A stretch of 64,000 nt of DNA from Spectribacter acetivorans (GCF_031846305.1 NZ_JAVRHY010000008.1:1-64000), one strand, 5' to 3'. Shown: positions 46,106-56,332, counted from the first letter of the stretch. The notes: generated by a model from the sequence alone, not told the origin. Numbers and translations: made by a program.

Positions 46106-47252
46106 TTCGCCGTGGCAGACATTATCTGCTGATGCTTGCCGCAGGCCTGTTCACCGGCCCGGCAGCGGGCGAGAACACAGGCGAGAATCGGGTTTTCGGC
46201 ACTCTGGAGAGCGGCAATAGCGCCGTGCTGAGCGGCGCCGGATCGGCTGCCTCGACCGCCGCCCGCCTGCTACTCACGGCGGGTTTCGAAATCGACTCCC
46301 GGACGCTGTTCGACCAACCGGGCGGCCGACTGCATGTCAGCGCCATGCATCAGACCGGCGACAACGGTACCCGGCTGGTGGGCGATTTCCAGGGCTTTTC
46401 CAACATCGATGCGGCCGGGTTCACCGCGATCACCGAGGCCTGGTACCAACATCACCTGCTGGACGGCCGACTCCGGCTGAAGTTTGGCAAGGTCGATGCC
46501 AACAGCGAGTTCGCTTATGTCGAGCACGGCGGCGGCTTCCTCCAATCCTCGCCGGGGTTTTCTCCAACCATCCTGGGCTTTCCCAGCTATCCGGATCCCG
46601 CCACCAGCGTAAACCTCTTCTACCATGGTAAATCAGGTGCATACGCTGGCGTTGGCGTATACGACGGCGCCACCCAGGCCGGGGTCGCCACGGGTACCCG
46701 CGGCCCGTCGACGTTTTTCGGAACGCCGGATGGCCTGTTCAGCGTGGTCGAAACGGGGGTTCACCACCGGGTCACCGGGTCACCGGGCGGCCGGGCCGGG
46801 TGGGCATCGGGGCCTGGCGCCATGGCGGCGATTTCGACCGTTTCGGTGGTGGCCGTCAATGGAGTACCGAAGGCATCTATCTGGTGCTGGATCAGAGCCT
46901 TGTGACCGGACCCGCCGGCCGGACGCGGCTGGGACTGTTCGCCCAGTACGGGTATGCCGACGCCGACGTCAGTCCGGTGCAGCACCATGCCGGCGCGGGT
47001 CTGCAGTGGTACGGCCCGCTGACTGACCGGCCGGATGACAGCGCCGGACTCATGGCCAGCTTTGTGCAGTTCAGCAAGGCGCCTGGCGCGGGATTCACCG
47101 ACAGCGGTGAACTGGCGGTGGAATGCTTCTACCGCTGGCAGGCCGCCGACTGGCTGGCGCTGCAGCCGGATCTGCAATTCATTGACAACCCGGGCGGCCG
47201 TGGCCGGCCGGATGCGCTGATAATGACCCTAAGGGCGGCTATCAGCCTCTAG
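46078..47252 (+). pseudogene. OprB-like carbohydrate porin, frameshifted
   Basis: Signal-bearing barrel protein (LLMLAAGLFTGPAAG). First-frame motifs GRLHVSAMHQTGDNGTRLVG, AWYQHHLLDGRLRLKFGKVD, ANSEFAYVEHGG, FPSYPDPATSVNLFYH are those of OprB-type porins. The frame breaks near 46780, and the remaining barrel (GIGAWRHGGDFDRF, LGLFAQYGYADADVSPVQHH, YRWQAADWLALQPDLQFIDN) continues in another frame to 47252. Deleting one copy of the 8-bp tandem GTCACCGG at 46771-46786 restores one continuous frame across the junction (HHRVTGRPGRVGIGAWRHGG). So it is inactivated by a tandem duplication, or is phase-variable. It begins 36 bp after modC, and its end overlaps the convergent MerC gene by 24 bp. Confidence 0.85.
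46771..46786. repeat. 8-bp tandem duplication causing the porin frameshift
   Basis: GTCACCGG occurs twice in a row, with a partial third copy-like stretch before it (CACCACCGG). The extra 8 bases shift the reading frame; removal of one copy rejoins both porin halves. Confidence 0.85.
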
Positions 47253-47618
47253 GGGCCGCAGACACATATTCCACTGGTGGGCGGCCATCAACAGCACGCT
47301 GCCGAGGGCCGTCAGGGTCAGTGCCGGGCCATGGCCGAGCCGGGCCTCCAGCCCCGCAATCGGCATCAGCATCAGGGCCAACCCGGCCACACCGGCGACC
47401 AGCACCACCCCGCGCCGATGACGACAAACGCCAGCAATCAGGGCCCAGCCGCTCACGGGCACCACCATCAGAGCCATGCCCGCATGCAGGCCATGCAGTG
47501 CGTGGTGGTCGACCGCCGCGCCGGCCGCCAGACCCAGGACCAACGGACCGGCCAGGCAATGCAGCAGACAGAGGCCGCTTAACGCGCTACCCAGCTTGTC
47601 CAGGGGACAGGTTGGCAT
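47229..47618 (-). CDS. MerC-domain membrane protein
   Basis: 129 residues, four short membrane helices with the MerC-type start DKLGSALSGLCLLHCLAGPL (two cysteines). His-rich loops follow (DHHALHGLHAG, CRHRRG). MerC proteins move or bind metals; copies beside zur genes in proteobacteria are probably linked to zinc homeostasis (inference). Start at 47618 is just before the conserved N-terminus; the longer open frame reads through the Zur box and is rejected. A Zur box lies 21 bp upstream, so it should be repressed by zinc-loaded Zur. Confidence 0.85.
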   Translation of the reverse strand: MPTCPLDKLGSALSGLCLLHCLAGPLVLGLAAGAAVDHHALHGLHAGMALMVVPVSGWALIAGVCRHRRGVVLVAGVAGLALMLMPIAGLEARLGHGPALTLTALGSVLLMAAHQWNMCLRPLEADSRP

Positions 47619-47638
47619 GGGGGTGGCCGGGACATAAA

Positions 47639-47658
47639 TGTAATGATATATTATTACA
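47639..47658. promoter_or_regulatory. Zur box between merC-like gene and TonB-receptor remnant
   Basis: TGTAATGATATATTATTACA is an 18-of-20 palindrome in the form of a gammaproteobacterial Zur site. It lies in the divergent gap between the MerC-domain gene (minus) and the deleted receptor (plus), 400 bp from zur itself. It stands out as an AT-rich island in GC-rich DNA. Confidence 0.75.
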
Positions 47659-47681
47659 TATTGCGAGACGACGCACCCGAC

Positions 47682-47935
47682 ATGCCCGCACGGAGTCATT
47701 CCATGCAGCCGACACCAGACGCCGACCGGCGCGCGACCGGCACACTGCTCGGTCTCAGCGCCCCCCTCGGGGTGACCGCCCACCACCCTGCTCGTTCCGC
47801 AGATCCAGCTGGACGTCGCCATGACGAACCTGCTTGACGGGGACTACCGCGATTTTCTCGACACCTCCAAGGGCTACGCCCTGTCACCCGGGCGCGATAT
47901 CCGGCTGACCGCCCGGCTGCCCTTCGCCGGTTAGC
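47682..47935 (+). pseudogene. Remnant of a zinc-type (ZnuD-like) TonB-dependent receptor
   Basis: The first ~30 codons (frame of ATG 47682) look like a leader ending LLGLSAPLGVTAHH. In the next frame from about 47776 the sequence reads IQLDVAMTNLLDGDYRDF then LDTSKGYALSPGRDIRLTAR and LPFAG stop: the last two strands and C-terminus of a TonB-dependent receptor. About 600-700 codons between are missing, so an internal deletion fused both ends out of frame. Its position behind a Zur box and beside zur supports an ancestral zinc receptor. A good terminator still follows at 47981. Confidence 0.7.
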
Positions 47936-47980
47936 GCCCCGCCCCCTCCACAACGGCGTTTCGTTCGCTCCGTTGTTTTC

Positions 47981-48007
47981 GGCGCCCGTTCGGGCGCCGT
48001 TTCTTTT
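47981..48007 (+). terminator. Rho-independent terminator after the receptor remnant
   Basis: Stem GGCGCCC, loop GTTC, stem GGGCGCC, then GTTTCTTTT on the plus strand. It would have ended the TonB-receptor transcript. Confidence 0.8.
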
Positions 48008-48049
48008 GCGGGTCGAGTCTTTTGCGAATCGAGTCTTTTGCGAGTCGAA
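48002..48049. repeat. Three 16-bp tandem repeats between terminator and zur
   Basis: Three head-to-tail copies of TCTTTTGCG-NN-TCGAG (48002-48017, 48018-48033, 48034-48049), differing at two to three positions. They end two bases before the zur stop codon, and the first copy overlaps the T-tract of the terminator, so they probably arose by slippage from it. Confidence 0.8.
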
Positions 48050-48051
48050 AA

Positions 48052-48546
48052 CTACCGTTGCGCCGCACAGCCGGCGCACAGGCCGCGCAGCTCCACCACG
48101 CTGCCCTGTACCTGGAAGCCCACCGCTTCGGTCGCCCGGTCTATCGCCTCGTCCACATGGCCACCTGCCAGCTCGGCCACATGATCGCAGGCCTGGCAAA
48201 TCAGAAACTTGGGCGGGGCGCGGCCGTGATCGCCGTCACAGCCGACGAAGGCGTTAAGGGACTCGATGCGATGGACCAGCCCGGCATCGAGCAGAAAATC
48301 CAGCGCCCGGTATACCGTCGGCGGTGCCGCGGCATGATGTTCGTCGCGGATCCGGTTGAGCAGATCGTAGGCCTTGCTCGGCTTGTGGTTGGACCACACC
48401 AGCTCCAGCACCCGCCGGCGGATCGGGGTCAGCCGCAGGCCGCGCTCGGCGCACAGACGGTCCGCGTGATCCAGTGCCGCGTTCACACAGGCTGCGTGAT
48501 CGTGGCCGCGGGCATCGAATGCCGTGGGAATGGACGTTTGCACCAT
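48052..48546 (-). CDS. zur: Zinc uptake regulator Zur (Fur family)
   Basis: 164 residues of the Fur superfamily. The DNA-binding part has LRLTPIRRRVLELVWSNHKP, AYDLLNRIRDEHHAAAPPTV and YRALDFLLDAGLVHRIE. The dimer/metal part has FVGCDGDHGRAPPKFLICQACDHV and a C-terminal CAGC pair, i.e. the structural-zinc cysteines. HAACVNAALDHADRLC at the N-terminus and the absent HHDH-type Fur regulatory motif favour Zur over Fur. The nearby Zur box and MerC gene support this. Confidence 0.9.
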   Translation of the reverse strand: MVQTSIPTAFDARGHDHAACVNAALDHADRLCAERGLRLTPIRRRVLELVWSNHKPSKAYDLLNRIRDEHHAAAPPTVYRALDFLLDAGLVHRIESLNAFVGCDGDHGRAPPKFLICQACDHVAELAGGHVDEAIDRATEAVGFQVQGSVVELRGLCAGCAAQR

Positions 48547-48657
48547 GAACAGGCTCGCGTGATACCCGAGTCACATGGTATCGCAGCCGGCCCGGCGGCC
48601 GGATGCTAGACTCCCGCGGCTTCCAGGCCACGCGCCTCTTTCAACGCCCGAGTCTCC

Positions 48658-49389
48658 ATGGCCCGCTGGATTGAAGGCGAAGTCATCGCCAATCATCACT
48701 GGACGGACACCCACCACTCGCTGCGGGTCCGTGCCCCGGCCGTGCCGTTCCAGGCCGGTCAGTTCAGCCGGCTGGCCCAGGCCATCGACGGCCACATCAC
48801 CGCACGCCCCTATTCATTCGTGAACCCGCCGCAGGACGAGGTGCTGGAATTCTATTCCACCGTGGTGCCCGAAGGCCCGTTCTCGAGCCGCCTCCACGCG
48901 TTGGCCCCCGGCGACCCGATTCTGGTGGCGCCGCGCGGCGCCGGCTGCTTTACGCTCGACCGGGTGCCCGACGCACCCAGCCTGTGGCTGCTGGCCACCG
49001 GGACGGCCCTGGGGCCGTTCCTGTCGATCCTGCGCACCGACGAACCCTGGCAGCGATTCCGCCGGATCGTGCTGGTACACGCGGCCCGGCATCGCGCCGA
49101 GCTGGCCTACCGCGAACTGATCGAGAGCCTGCCGCCCGCGCTGACCTATCTGCCCGTGGTCTCGCGCGAGCCCTGCCCCGAGGCGCTGGCGGGCCGCATT
49201 CCCGCGCTGATTGCCAGCGGCGAGCTGGAGCAGGCCGCCGGCGCCTCACTGACCCCAAATCAGGCTCAGGTGATGATCTGCGGCAACCCCGACATGGTGC
49301 AGGACACGGCTCGAGTGCTGGGCGAGCGGGGCCTGCAGCCCAATAACCGCAAGCAGACCGGGCACGTGACCACCGAGCAGTACTGGTAG
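48658..49389 (+). CDS. fpr: Ferredoxin/flavodoxin-NADP+ reductase
   Basis: 243 residues, FAD-binding RPYSFVNPPQDEVLEFY, the NADP-binding LLATGTALGPFLSIL, and the C-terminal MICGNPDMVQDTARVLGERG with terminal aromatic EQYW stacked on FAD. Subclass I bacterial FPR. It exchanges electrons between NADPH and ferredoxin or flavodoxin, often under oxidative or iron stress. Single gene, divergent from zur by 111 bp. Confidence 0.93.
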   Translation: MARWIEGEVIANHHWTDTHHSLRVRAPAVPFQAGQFSRLAQAIDGHITARPYSFVNPPQDEVLEFYSTVVPEGPFSSRLHALAPGDPILVAPRGAGCFTLDRVPDAPSLWLLATGTALGPFLSILRTDEPWQRFRRIVLVHAARHRAELAYRELIESLPPALTYLPVVSREPCPEALAGRIPALIASGELEQAAGASLTPNQAQVMICGNPDMVQDTARVLGERGLQPNNRKQTGHVTTEQYW

Positions 49390-49452
49390 CCGCGAACCCG
49401 GTCGGCAACAGGGTGTCTTCTACGGGGCAGACGGCCCGCCTGATTTGTAAAC

Positions 49453-49471
49453 ACAAATGAGAACCGTTATC
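49453..49471 (+). promoter_or_regulatory. Fur box upstream of the FTR1-like/fbpABC operon
   Basis: ACAAATGAGAACCGTTATC closely follows the Fur pattern (AATGAnAAnC-TTATC). It lies 34 bp before the ATG at 49505 and 64 bp after fpr. Iron repression of the downstream iron-import genes is expected. Confidence 0.7.
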
Positions 49472-49504
49472 TTCTACGGATACCCAACACCGGAGACTTC
49501 ATCC

Positions 49505-50299
49505 ATGTCACCTCGCACGCGCATGCGCTTCCTGGCCACGCCGCTGCTGGCCCTGAGTCTGGTCGGCGCCGCCCACGCCCACGGCGAATACGGCGAGCAC
49601 GTCGAACATTTCGAGGACCATCTGGATACCTACGCGGCCGACGTCGAGGCCATGGCTGCCACCATCGATGCCGTGGCCGCCGGGGACAAGAATATGGAAG
49701 CGCTGGTCGAGCAGTGGGAGGCGGTGAAGATCCACGGCGCGGTCGAAGAAGTGGCCACGCCGCTTTATCCACCGGTCTGGGCCGGTATCTCGCAGCTTCG
49801 CAACGCGCTGGACAACGATGCCGACGACGCGGTCGTCGAGGCGCGGGCCGACCAGCTCAAGGCGGCACTCAATCAGGGCCTGGGCGCGCTGAAGTGGGCC
49901 GCCGCCAGCGGCGGGCAGGCGTCCGAGGACCACCACGACGACGAGCATGGCCACGACGAGTCGCATGGTGCCACCGGCCCGGCCGCCGTGGACACCATCG
50001 TCGACGAGCTGGAGCAGGCCGTCGCCCTGTACGAGGATGACAAACTCGAGCAGGCGCAGGCGCTGATCCAGAAGGCCTACCTGCAGCGCTTCGAATATCT
50101 CGAGGGCGACCTGATCGAGCAGGACGCCAAGCTGGTGGCGGCGCTGGAAGAGGACTTCAACGGCCATCTGCCCACACTGATGAACGATGGCGCCGATATG
50201 GCGGCGGTCAACGCCCGGCTGGATACCATGCGCGAACGCCTGAACCGCGCCAGGCAGATGCTGACCGACAGCGACAAAGACAAGCCGGACGTTTTCTAG
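49505..50299 (+). CDS. Periplasmic FTR1-associated-domain-like protein, iron-regulated
   Basis: 264 residues. Signal peptide (ATPLLALSLVGAAHA) then an acidic, helical protein with His/Asp-rich loops (DHHDDEHGHDESHG at about 155-170). The second half (TIVDELEQAVALYEDDKLEQ, ALIQKAYLQRFEYLEGDLIE) resembles the periplasmic helical domain fused to FTR1-type iron permeases in many proteobacteria, but no permease is attached. It is likely a periplasmic iron-binding or iron-delivery protein for the adjacent fbpABC transporter (inference). ATG at 49505 is used; the upstream ATG at 49457 lies inside the Fur box. The stop overlaps the fbpA start by one base. Confidence 0.75.
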   Translation: MSPRTRMRFLATPLLALSLVGAAHAHGEYGEHVEHFEDHLDTYAADVEAMAATIDAVAAGDKNMEALVEQWEAVKIHGAVEEVATPLYPPVWAGISQLRNALDNDADDAVVEARADQLKAALNQGLGALKWAAASGGQASEDHHDDEHGHDESHGATGPAAVDTIVDELEQAVALYEDDKLEQAQALIQKAYLQRFEYLEGDLIEQDAKLVAALEEDFNGHLPTLMNDGADMAAVNARLDTMRERLNRARQMLTDSDKDKPDVF

Positions 50300-51324
50300 T
50301 GGATCGCCGTACGCTGCTGAAAGCCGCCCTGGCCCTGGGCCTGGGGGGCACCGCGGCGCGGCTGCTGGCCGCCGACAACCCGGCCGTGTCGGCGGACTCG
50401 CTGGCAGCGCTGAGCGGCAAGCTCACCGTCTACCTCGGCCACGGTGAGGGCGGGCTGTACACCGATATCGTCGGCGCCATCCGCGAGCGCAACCCGGCGC
50501 TGGATCTGGCGCTGCGCCGGGCCCCGTCCAGTGCCCTGGCCAACACGCTGGTGGCCGAGGCCGGTGCCGGCGGGCCGCGGGCGGACCTGTTCTGGTCGGT
50601 GGATGCGGCCTCGCTCGCGGTGGTTAACGGGGCCGGCATGGGCCGCCGGGTGCCCGACGACATCCGCGGCCAGATCCGGCCCGAGTTCCGCTACGATCGC
50701 TGGGCGGCGCTGTCCGGGCGCATCCGGTCGCTGCCCTACAACACGGCCAGGCTGTCGCCCTCGGATCTGCCGGACCGCATCATGGACCTGCCCGACAGCG
50801 ACCTGCGCGTTGGTTGGGCGCCGTCCTACGCCGCGTTCCAGGCATTCATCGCGGCGATGCGACTGCTGGAAGGCGAGGCCCGCACGCGACGCTGGCTCGA
50901 GGCGATGAAGTCGAAAGCGCAGAGCTACGCCGGCGAACTCGGCGTGGTGCTGGCTACCGCCCGCGGCGAGGTCGACGTGGGGCTGGCCAATCACTATTAC
51001 ACCCTGCGGCTGAAATCGGGCGACCCGGACGCCAGCGTGGCCCTGGGCTTCACCCGCGACGACGCCGGCTGCCTGGTCAACGCCGCCGGCACCGCACTGC
51101 TGTCGGACCGGGCCCTGCCCGCGGACTTCACCCGCTACCTGCTCACCCGCGAGGTCCAGACCTTCCTCGCCGAACAGGCCTACGAGATTCCGCTGGTGAC
51201 CGGCGTGGCACCGCCGGCCGGGTTGCCGTCCATGGATACCATCCAGCCCCCGGAACTGGACTTGGCCCGCCTGTCCGAACTCAAGCCCGCCCTGGCATTG
51301 CTGCGCGATACCGGCGTGCTGTGA
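50299..51324 (+). CDS. fbpA: Iron(III) ABC transporter substrate-binding protein FbpA-type
   Basis: 341 residues. Twin-arginine-like leader (DRRTLLKAALALGLGG). Ferric-binding-protein features: KLTVYLGHGEGGLYTDIVGA, ADLFWSVDAASL, RIRSLPYNTARL, and the tyrosine pair in LANHYYTLRL used to bind Fe3+. It captures ferric iron in the periplasm for FbpBC. A Tat-type leader suggests folding with cofactor in the cytoplasm, or it is only a Sec signal with RR. GTG start at 50299 overlaps the previous stop. Expected to be Fur-regulated with the operon. Confidence 0.92.
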   Translation: MDRRTLLKAALALGLGGTAARLLAADNPAVSADSLAALSGKLTVYLGHGEGGLYTDIVGAIRERNPALDLALRRAPSSALANTLVAEAGAGGPRADLFWSVDAASLAVVNGAGMGRRVPDDIRGQIRPEFRYDRWAALSGRIRSLPYNTARLSPSDLPDRIMDLPDSDLRVGWAPSYAAFQAFIAAMRLLEGEARTRRWLEAMKSKAQSYAGELGVVLATARGEVDVGLANHYYTLRLKSGDPDASVALGFTRDDAGCLVNAAGTALLSDRALPADFTRYLLTREVQTFLAEQAYEIPLVTGVAPPAGLPSMDTIQPPELDLARLSELKPALALLRDTGVL

Positions 51325-52826
51325 AGACACCGCTGTCCTACTGGCTGAGTCTGCCGGTAGCGGCGGCGGTGCTGGCCCCGCTGGCGGTACTGGCCTGGCT
51401 GGGCCTGCAGGCGGACCTGGCATTCGATGCCAGCAACGCGGCGATCGTGATCAACAGCGTGCTGCTCACGGTACTGACCGTGTTCGGCGCCATCCTGCTG
51501 GGCGTCCCGCTGGCCCTGGCTACCACCTACATCCGGCTGCCCGGCCGCCCTCTGTGGCTGGCGCTGCTGGCTGCGCCCCTGGCCATGCCCAGCTACCTCG
51601 GCGCCTTCGCCTATTTCGCGGCCTTCGGCCCGGGCGGCACGCTGGAAACGCTGACCGGCGCTGCCACCCCGAACGTGCGCGGGCTGGCCGGGGCCACGCT
51701 GGTTATGACGCTGTACACCTATCCCTTCGTGCTACTAACCACGCGATCGGCCCTGCGCCATCTCAATCCCGCCATGCTGGATGCCGCCCGCACCCTGGGC
51801 CTGTCGCCCGGGCGGGCCCTGCTCAGCGTGGTGCTGCCGCGGGCGCGCAACGGCATTGCCGCTGGCGCATTGCTGGTGGCCTTGTATACCCTTTCCGACT
51901 TCGGCACCCCGGCCATTCTGCGCCTGGACACGTTCACGCGGATGATCTTCGTGGAATACAACGCCTTCGGACTGGATCGCGCAGCGCTGCTGTCCCTGCA
52001 GCTGCTGGCGCTGGTGGCCGTGATCCTGTGGCTGGAAACCCGTTTCGGCGCCGAGCGCGAACGCCCCACGCGGACCGCGACTCTGGACCTCGGGGCGGGC
52101 TGGCGCGCCGCAACCATGACCGCCGGCCTGCTACTGATGCTGGCCGCACTGGCGCTGCCGCTGCTGGTGTTCGGTCATTACCTGTGGCGCGAGGGTCTGG
52201 GTGACTTCGACCCGATGCTGGCCTGGCACTCGGCCTATGCGGCCGGACTGGCCGCCGTCGCCGCGGTGGTGGTGGCCCTGCCCGTGGCCTATGCCGCCGG
52301 GCTGGGACGGGGCGGGCGGCTGCTCGAGCGTATCGCCCATCTGGGGTTCGGCGTGCCCGGCATCGTGCTGGCCACCGCGCTGGTCTACGTGGGCCTGCAG
52401 CTGTCGGTGCTCTACCAGACCCTGGCGCTGCTGGTGATCGGCTACGTCCTGCGCTTCCTGCCGCTGGCGGTGGGCAGCCTGCGCACGCGGCTGGAACGCA
52501 TCGAACACCACCAGATCGCGGCCGCCCGCAGCCTGGGCGCTGCACCGTTCGAGGCCTTCCGCCGGATCACGCTGCCGCTGGCACTGCCGGGCATCGTGGC
52601 CGGCGCGGCGCTGGTATTTCTGGAAGCCATGCGGGAACTGCCCGCCACCCTGCTGCTGCAGCCTACCGGCTTCGAGACCCTGGCCACCTATCTGTGGCGG
52701 GTCTACGAGGCCGGTTACCTGGGCCGCGGGGCGGTGCCGGCGCTGCTGCTGGTGCTGATTTCGGCCGGGGCGCTGGTGGCCCTGCTCACCGGCGAGGAGC
52801 GGGCCGGGGAGGTCCGCGGCGCATGA
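51321..52826 (+). CDS. fbpB: Iron(III) ABC transporter permease FbpB-type
   Basis: 501 residues, about twelve helices in two halves, each with a permease EAA loop: MLDAARTLGLSPGRALLSVV and IAAARSLGAAPFEAFRRITL. Typical FbpB/HitB fused permease. GTG at 51321 overlaps the fbpA stop by four bases (GTGA). Confidence 0.94.
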   Translation: MKTPLSYWLSLPVAAAVLAPLAVLAWLGLQADLAFDASNAAIVINSVLLTVLTVFGAILLGVPLALATTYIRLPGRPLWLALLAAPLAMPSYLGAFAYFAAFGPGGTLETLTGAATPNVRGLAGATLVMTLYTYPFVLLTTRSALRHLNPAMLDAARTLGLSPGRALLSVVLPRARNGIAAGALLVALYTLSDFGTPAILRLDTFTRMIFVEYNAFGLDRAALLSLQLLALVAVILWLETRFGAERERPTRTATLDLGAGWRAATMTAGLLLMLAALALPLLVFGHYLWREGLGDFDPMLAWHSAYAAGLAAVAAVVVALPVAYAAGLGRGGRLLERIAHLGFGVPGIVLATALVYVGLQLSVLYQTLALLVIGYVLRFLPLAVGSLRTRLERIEHHQIAAARSLGAAPFEAFRRITLPLALPGIVAGAALVFLEAMRELPATLLLQPTGFETLATYLWRVYEAGYLGRGAVPALLLVLISAGALVALLTGEERAGEVRGA

Positions 52827-52839
52827 GGCGGGGGCGGTC

Positions 52840-53853
52840 ATGCTGAGTCTGGATGGCCTGGTGGTGCGTTACGGCGACACGGTGGCGGTGCGCGGCATCG
52901 ATCTGACCCTGACCGATAACGAGATCGTGACCCTGGTCGGCCCCACCGGCTGTGGCAAGACCACCGTGCTGCGGGCGGTGGCCGGCCTGGAATCCCCCGG
53001 CGAGGGCCGTATCCGCATCGGCGGCCTGACCATCGATGCCCATCATCCAGTGCCGCCGGAGAAGCGCCGTACTGGCCTGGTGTTCCAGGATTTCGCCCTG
53101 TTTCCGCATCTGGACGTCTATCGCAATGTCACCTTCCGCCTGCGGGACACGGCGCCGGCCGAGCACTGGCTGACGGTGCTGGGGCTGGACGCGGTGCGCC
53201 ACGCCATGCCGGATACCCTGTCCGGCGGGCAGAAACAGCGGGTGGCCCTGGCCCGGTCGCTGGCCCACGCCCCGGCACTGATGCTGCTGGACGAGCCGCT
53301 GTCCAATCTCGACGCCGCGCTCAAGACCAGCCTGCGCTGGGAGATCCGCGACGCCCTCAAGGCTGCCGGCGTGCCGGCCCTGTGGGTGACCCACGACCAG
53401 GACGAGGCCCTGTCCGTGGGCGACCGCGTCGGCATCATGCGCGACGGCCGACTGGAACAGGTGGGCCCGCCGGAAACCTGTTTCCGGGACCCGGCCAGCC
53501 GCTTCGTGGCGGAATTCCTCGGCGAGGCGGCGTTCCTGCCGGGCCGGCATGCCGCGGGCCGGCTGGACACCCCGCTGGGCCGGGCCAGCGCCACCGACGG
53601 CCCGTCGTTACCCGATGACGTGGATGTGCTGCTGCGCCCGGACGATCTGACCCTGAGCACGCAGGGCGACCACAACGCGGAAGTACTGAACGGCCGCTAC
53701 GAGGGCGAAACCCGGCTGTACCAGCTGCGGCTGAACTCGGGCACGGTGCTCAAGGCCCGGGTCAATCACGAGGTGGTGCTGGCGCCCGGCACGGCCGTGC
53801 ATACGAGCATCGCCGCCGGGCATCCGCTGACCGCGTTTCCCCGCCAGACCTAG
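52840..53853 (+). CDS. fbpC: Iron(III) ABC transporter ATPase FbpC-type
   Basis: 337 residues. Walker A GPTGCGKTT, signature LSGGQKQRVALAR, Walker B LMLLDEPLSNLD, switch WVTHDQDEAL. The C-terminal TOBE-like region (DVDVLLRPDDLTL, LYQLRLNSGTVLKARV) fits the FbpC/PotA branch. It drives ferric uptake with FbpAB. Its stop overlaps the convergent rhomboid gene end by four bases. Confidence 0.94.
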   Translation: MLSLDGLVVRYGDTVAVRGIDLTLTDNEIVTLVGPTGCGKTTVLRAVAGLESPGEGRIRIGGLTIDAHHPVPPEKRRTGLVFQDFALFPHLDVYRNVTFRLRDTAPAEHWLTVLGLDAVRHAMPDTLSGGQKQRVALARSLAHAPALMLLDEPLSNLDAALKTSLRWEIRDALKAAGVPALWVTHDQDEALSVGDRVGIMRDGRLEQVGPPETCFRDPASRFVAEFLGEAAFLPGRHAAGRLDTPLGRASATDGPSLPDDVDVLLRPDDLTLSTQGDHNAEVLNGRYEGETRLYQLRLNSGTVLKARVNHEVVLAPGTAVHTSIAAGHPLTAFPRQT

Positions 53854-54482
53854 AGCCTGGCCCGCGGCCCCTGGTTGCGCCAGTACATGATCAGCGCGAA
53901 GCCGAAGGCCATGCCGCCCAGATGGGCGAAATGGGCCACGCCGCTGGCCGTCCCGGTCACGCCGAAGAACAGCTCCAGCCCCCCGTAGCCGATCACCAGC
54001 CACTTCGCGGTCATGGGAATGGGCGGAAACAGCAACATCACCCGGGCGTTGGGAAACATCATCCCGAACGCCAGCAGGATGCCGAACACCGCCCCGGAGG
54101 CCCCGACCGTGGGGTGAGGCTGTCCCGGCGACAACAGCGCGAGGGTAAGCAGCTGCGTGATGCCGGCGCCGACGATGCAGACCACGAAGAAGATCAGGAA
54201 TCGGCGCTGGCCCCAGACCTCCTCGATCACCCGCCCGAACATCCACAGCCCGAACATGTTGAAGAACAGATGGGCGAAGTTGCCGTGCAGAAAGCCGTAG
54301 GTCAGCAGCTGCCAGGGGGCGAATGACGGCACGCCCGGTCCCGCCCCGAGCGGCCACAGAGCGAAGTACACCATCATCGGCTGCAGGAAATTCAGCTGCA
54401 GCAGAAAACCGATGCCGTTGGCGATCAGCAGCCACTTGATCATCGGCGGCACGGCGGTAATGGCGAAGGGATCCTGGCGCAT
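53850..54482 (-). CDS. Rhomboid-family intramembrane serine protease
   Basis: 210 residues with six helices. The catalytic Ser is in VGASGAVFGILLAFG and the His in VAHFAHLGGMAFGF; LLTYGFLHGNFAHLFFNMFGLW matches the conserved H-x-x-x-N region. It cuts transmembrane segments of unknown substrates. Divergent from the BCCT gene (113 bp between starts), with the fbpC gene converging on its 3' end. Confidence 0.94.
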   Translation of the reverse strand: MRQDPFAITAVPPMIKWLLIANGIGFLLQLNFLQPMMVYFALWPLGAGPGVPSFAPWQLLTYGFLHGNFAHLFFNMFGLWMFGRVIEEVWGQRRFLIFFVVCIVGAGITQLLTLALLSPGQPHPTVGASGAVFGILLAFGMMFPNARVMLLFPPIPMTAKWLVIGYGGLELFFGVTGTASGVAHFAHLGGMAFGFALIMYWRNQGPRARL

Positions 54483-54595
54483 CGGGGGAAAAGCGGGGCA
54501 AGCGGCCGCCGAGGATAACGCATCATCCCGCCGCTTCGCGTCGTAGGCGGGAATGCGTTACGGTGAAAAACTCGCCAAAGATGGGGGAATACCGC

Positions 54596-56206
<1,611 letters not shown>

Positions 56207-56230
56207 CCAACCGGCTATCCGCTTGATTCC

Positions 56231-56263
56231 GCCCGCGCCGGCAACCGTCGGCGCGGGCTTTTT
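56231..56263 (+). terminator. Rho-independent terminator after the BCCT gene
   Basis: Stem GCCCGCGCCG, 8-base loop, CGGCGCGGGC, then TTTTT (56259-56263), 25 bp past the stop. Confidence 0.9.
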
Positions 56264-56332
56264 CATGCCCGCTTGCATCGTCCGCGCTCTTGACCGCGTA
56301 ATGGAGCAGACGTTTGCCAGCAAGGCCGGACC

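Noticed and set aside
47619..47822. Extended start for the MerC-domain gene
   Set aside because: The extension would translate through the Zur box and antisense to the receptor remnant; conserved MerC sequence begins at 47618.
48002..48049. CRISPR-like short repeats near zur
   Set aside because: The three copies are directly adjacent with no spacers; no cas gene is present.
49457..49504. ATG at 49457 as the start of the FTR1-like gene
   Set aside because: It lies inside the Fur box, and the 16 extra residues are not signal-like; ATG 49505 gives a clean signal peptide.
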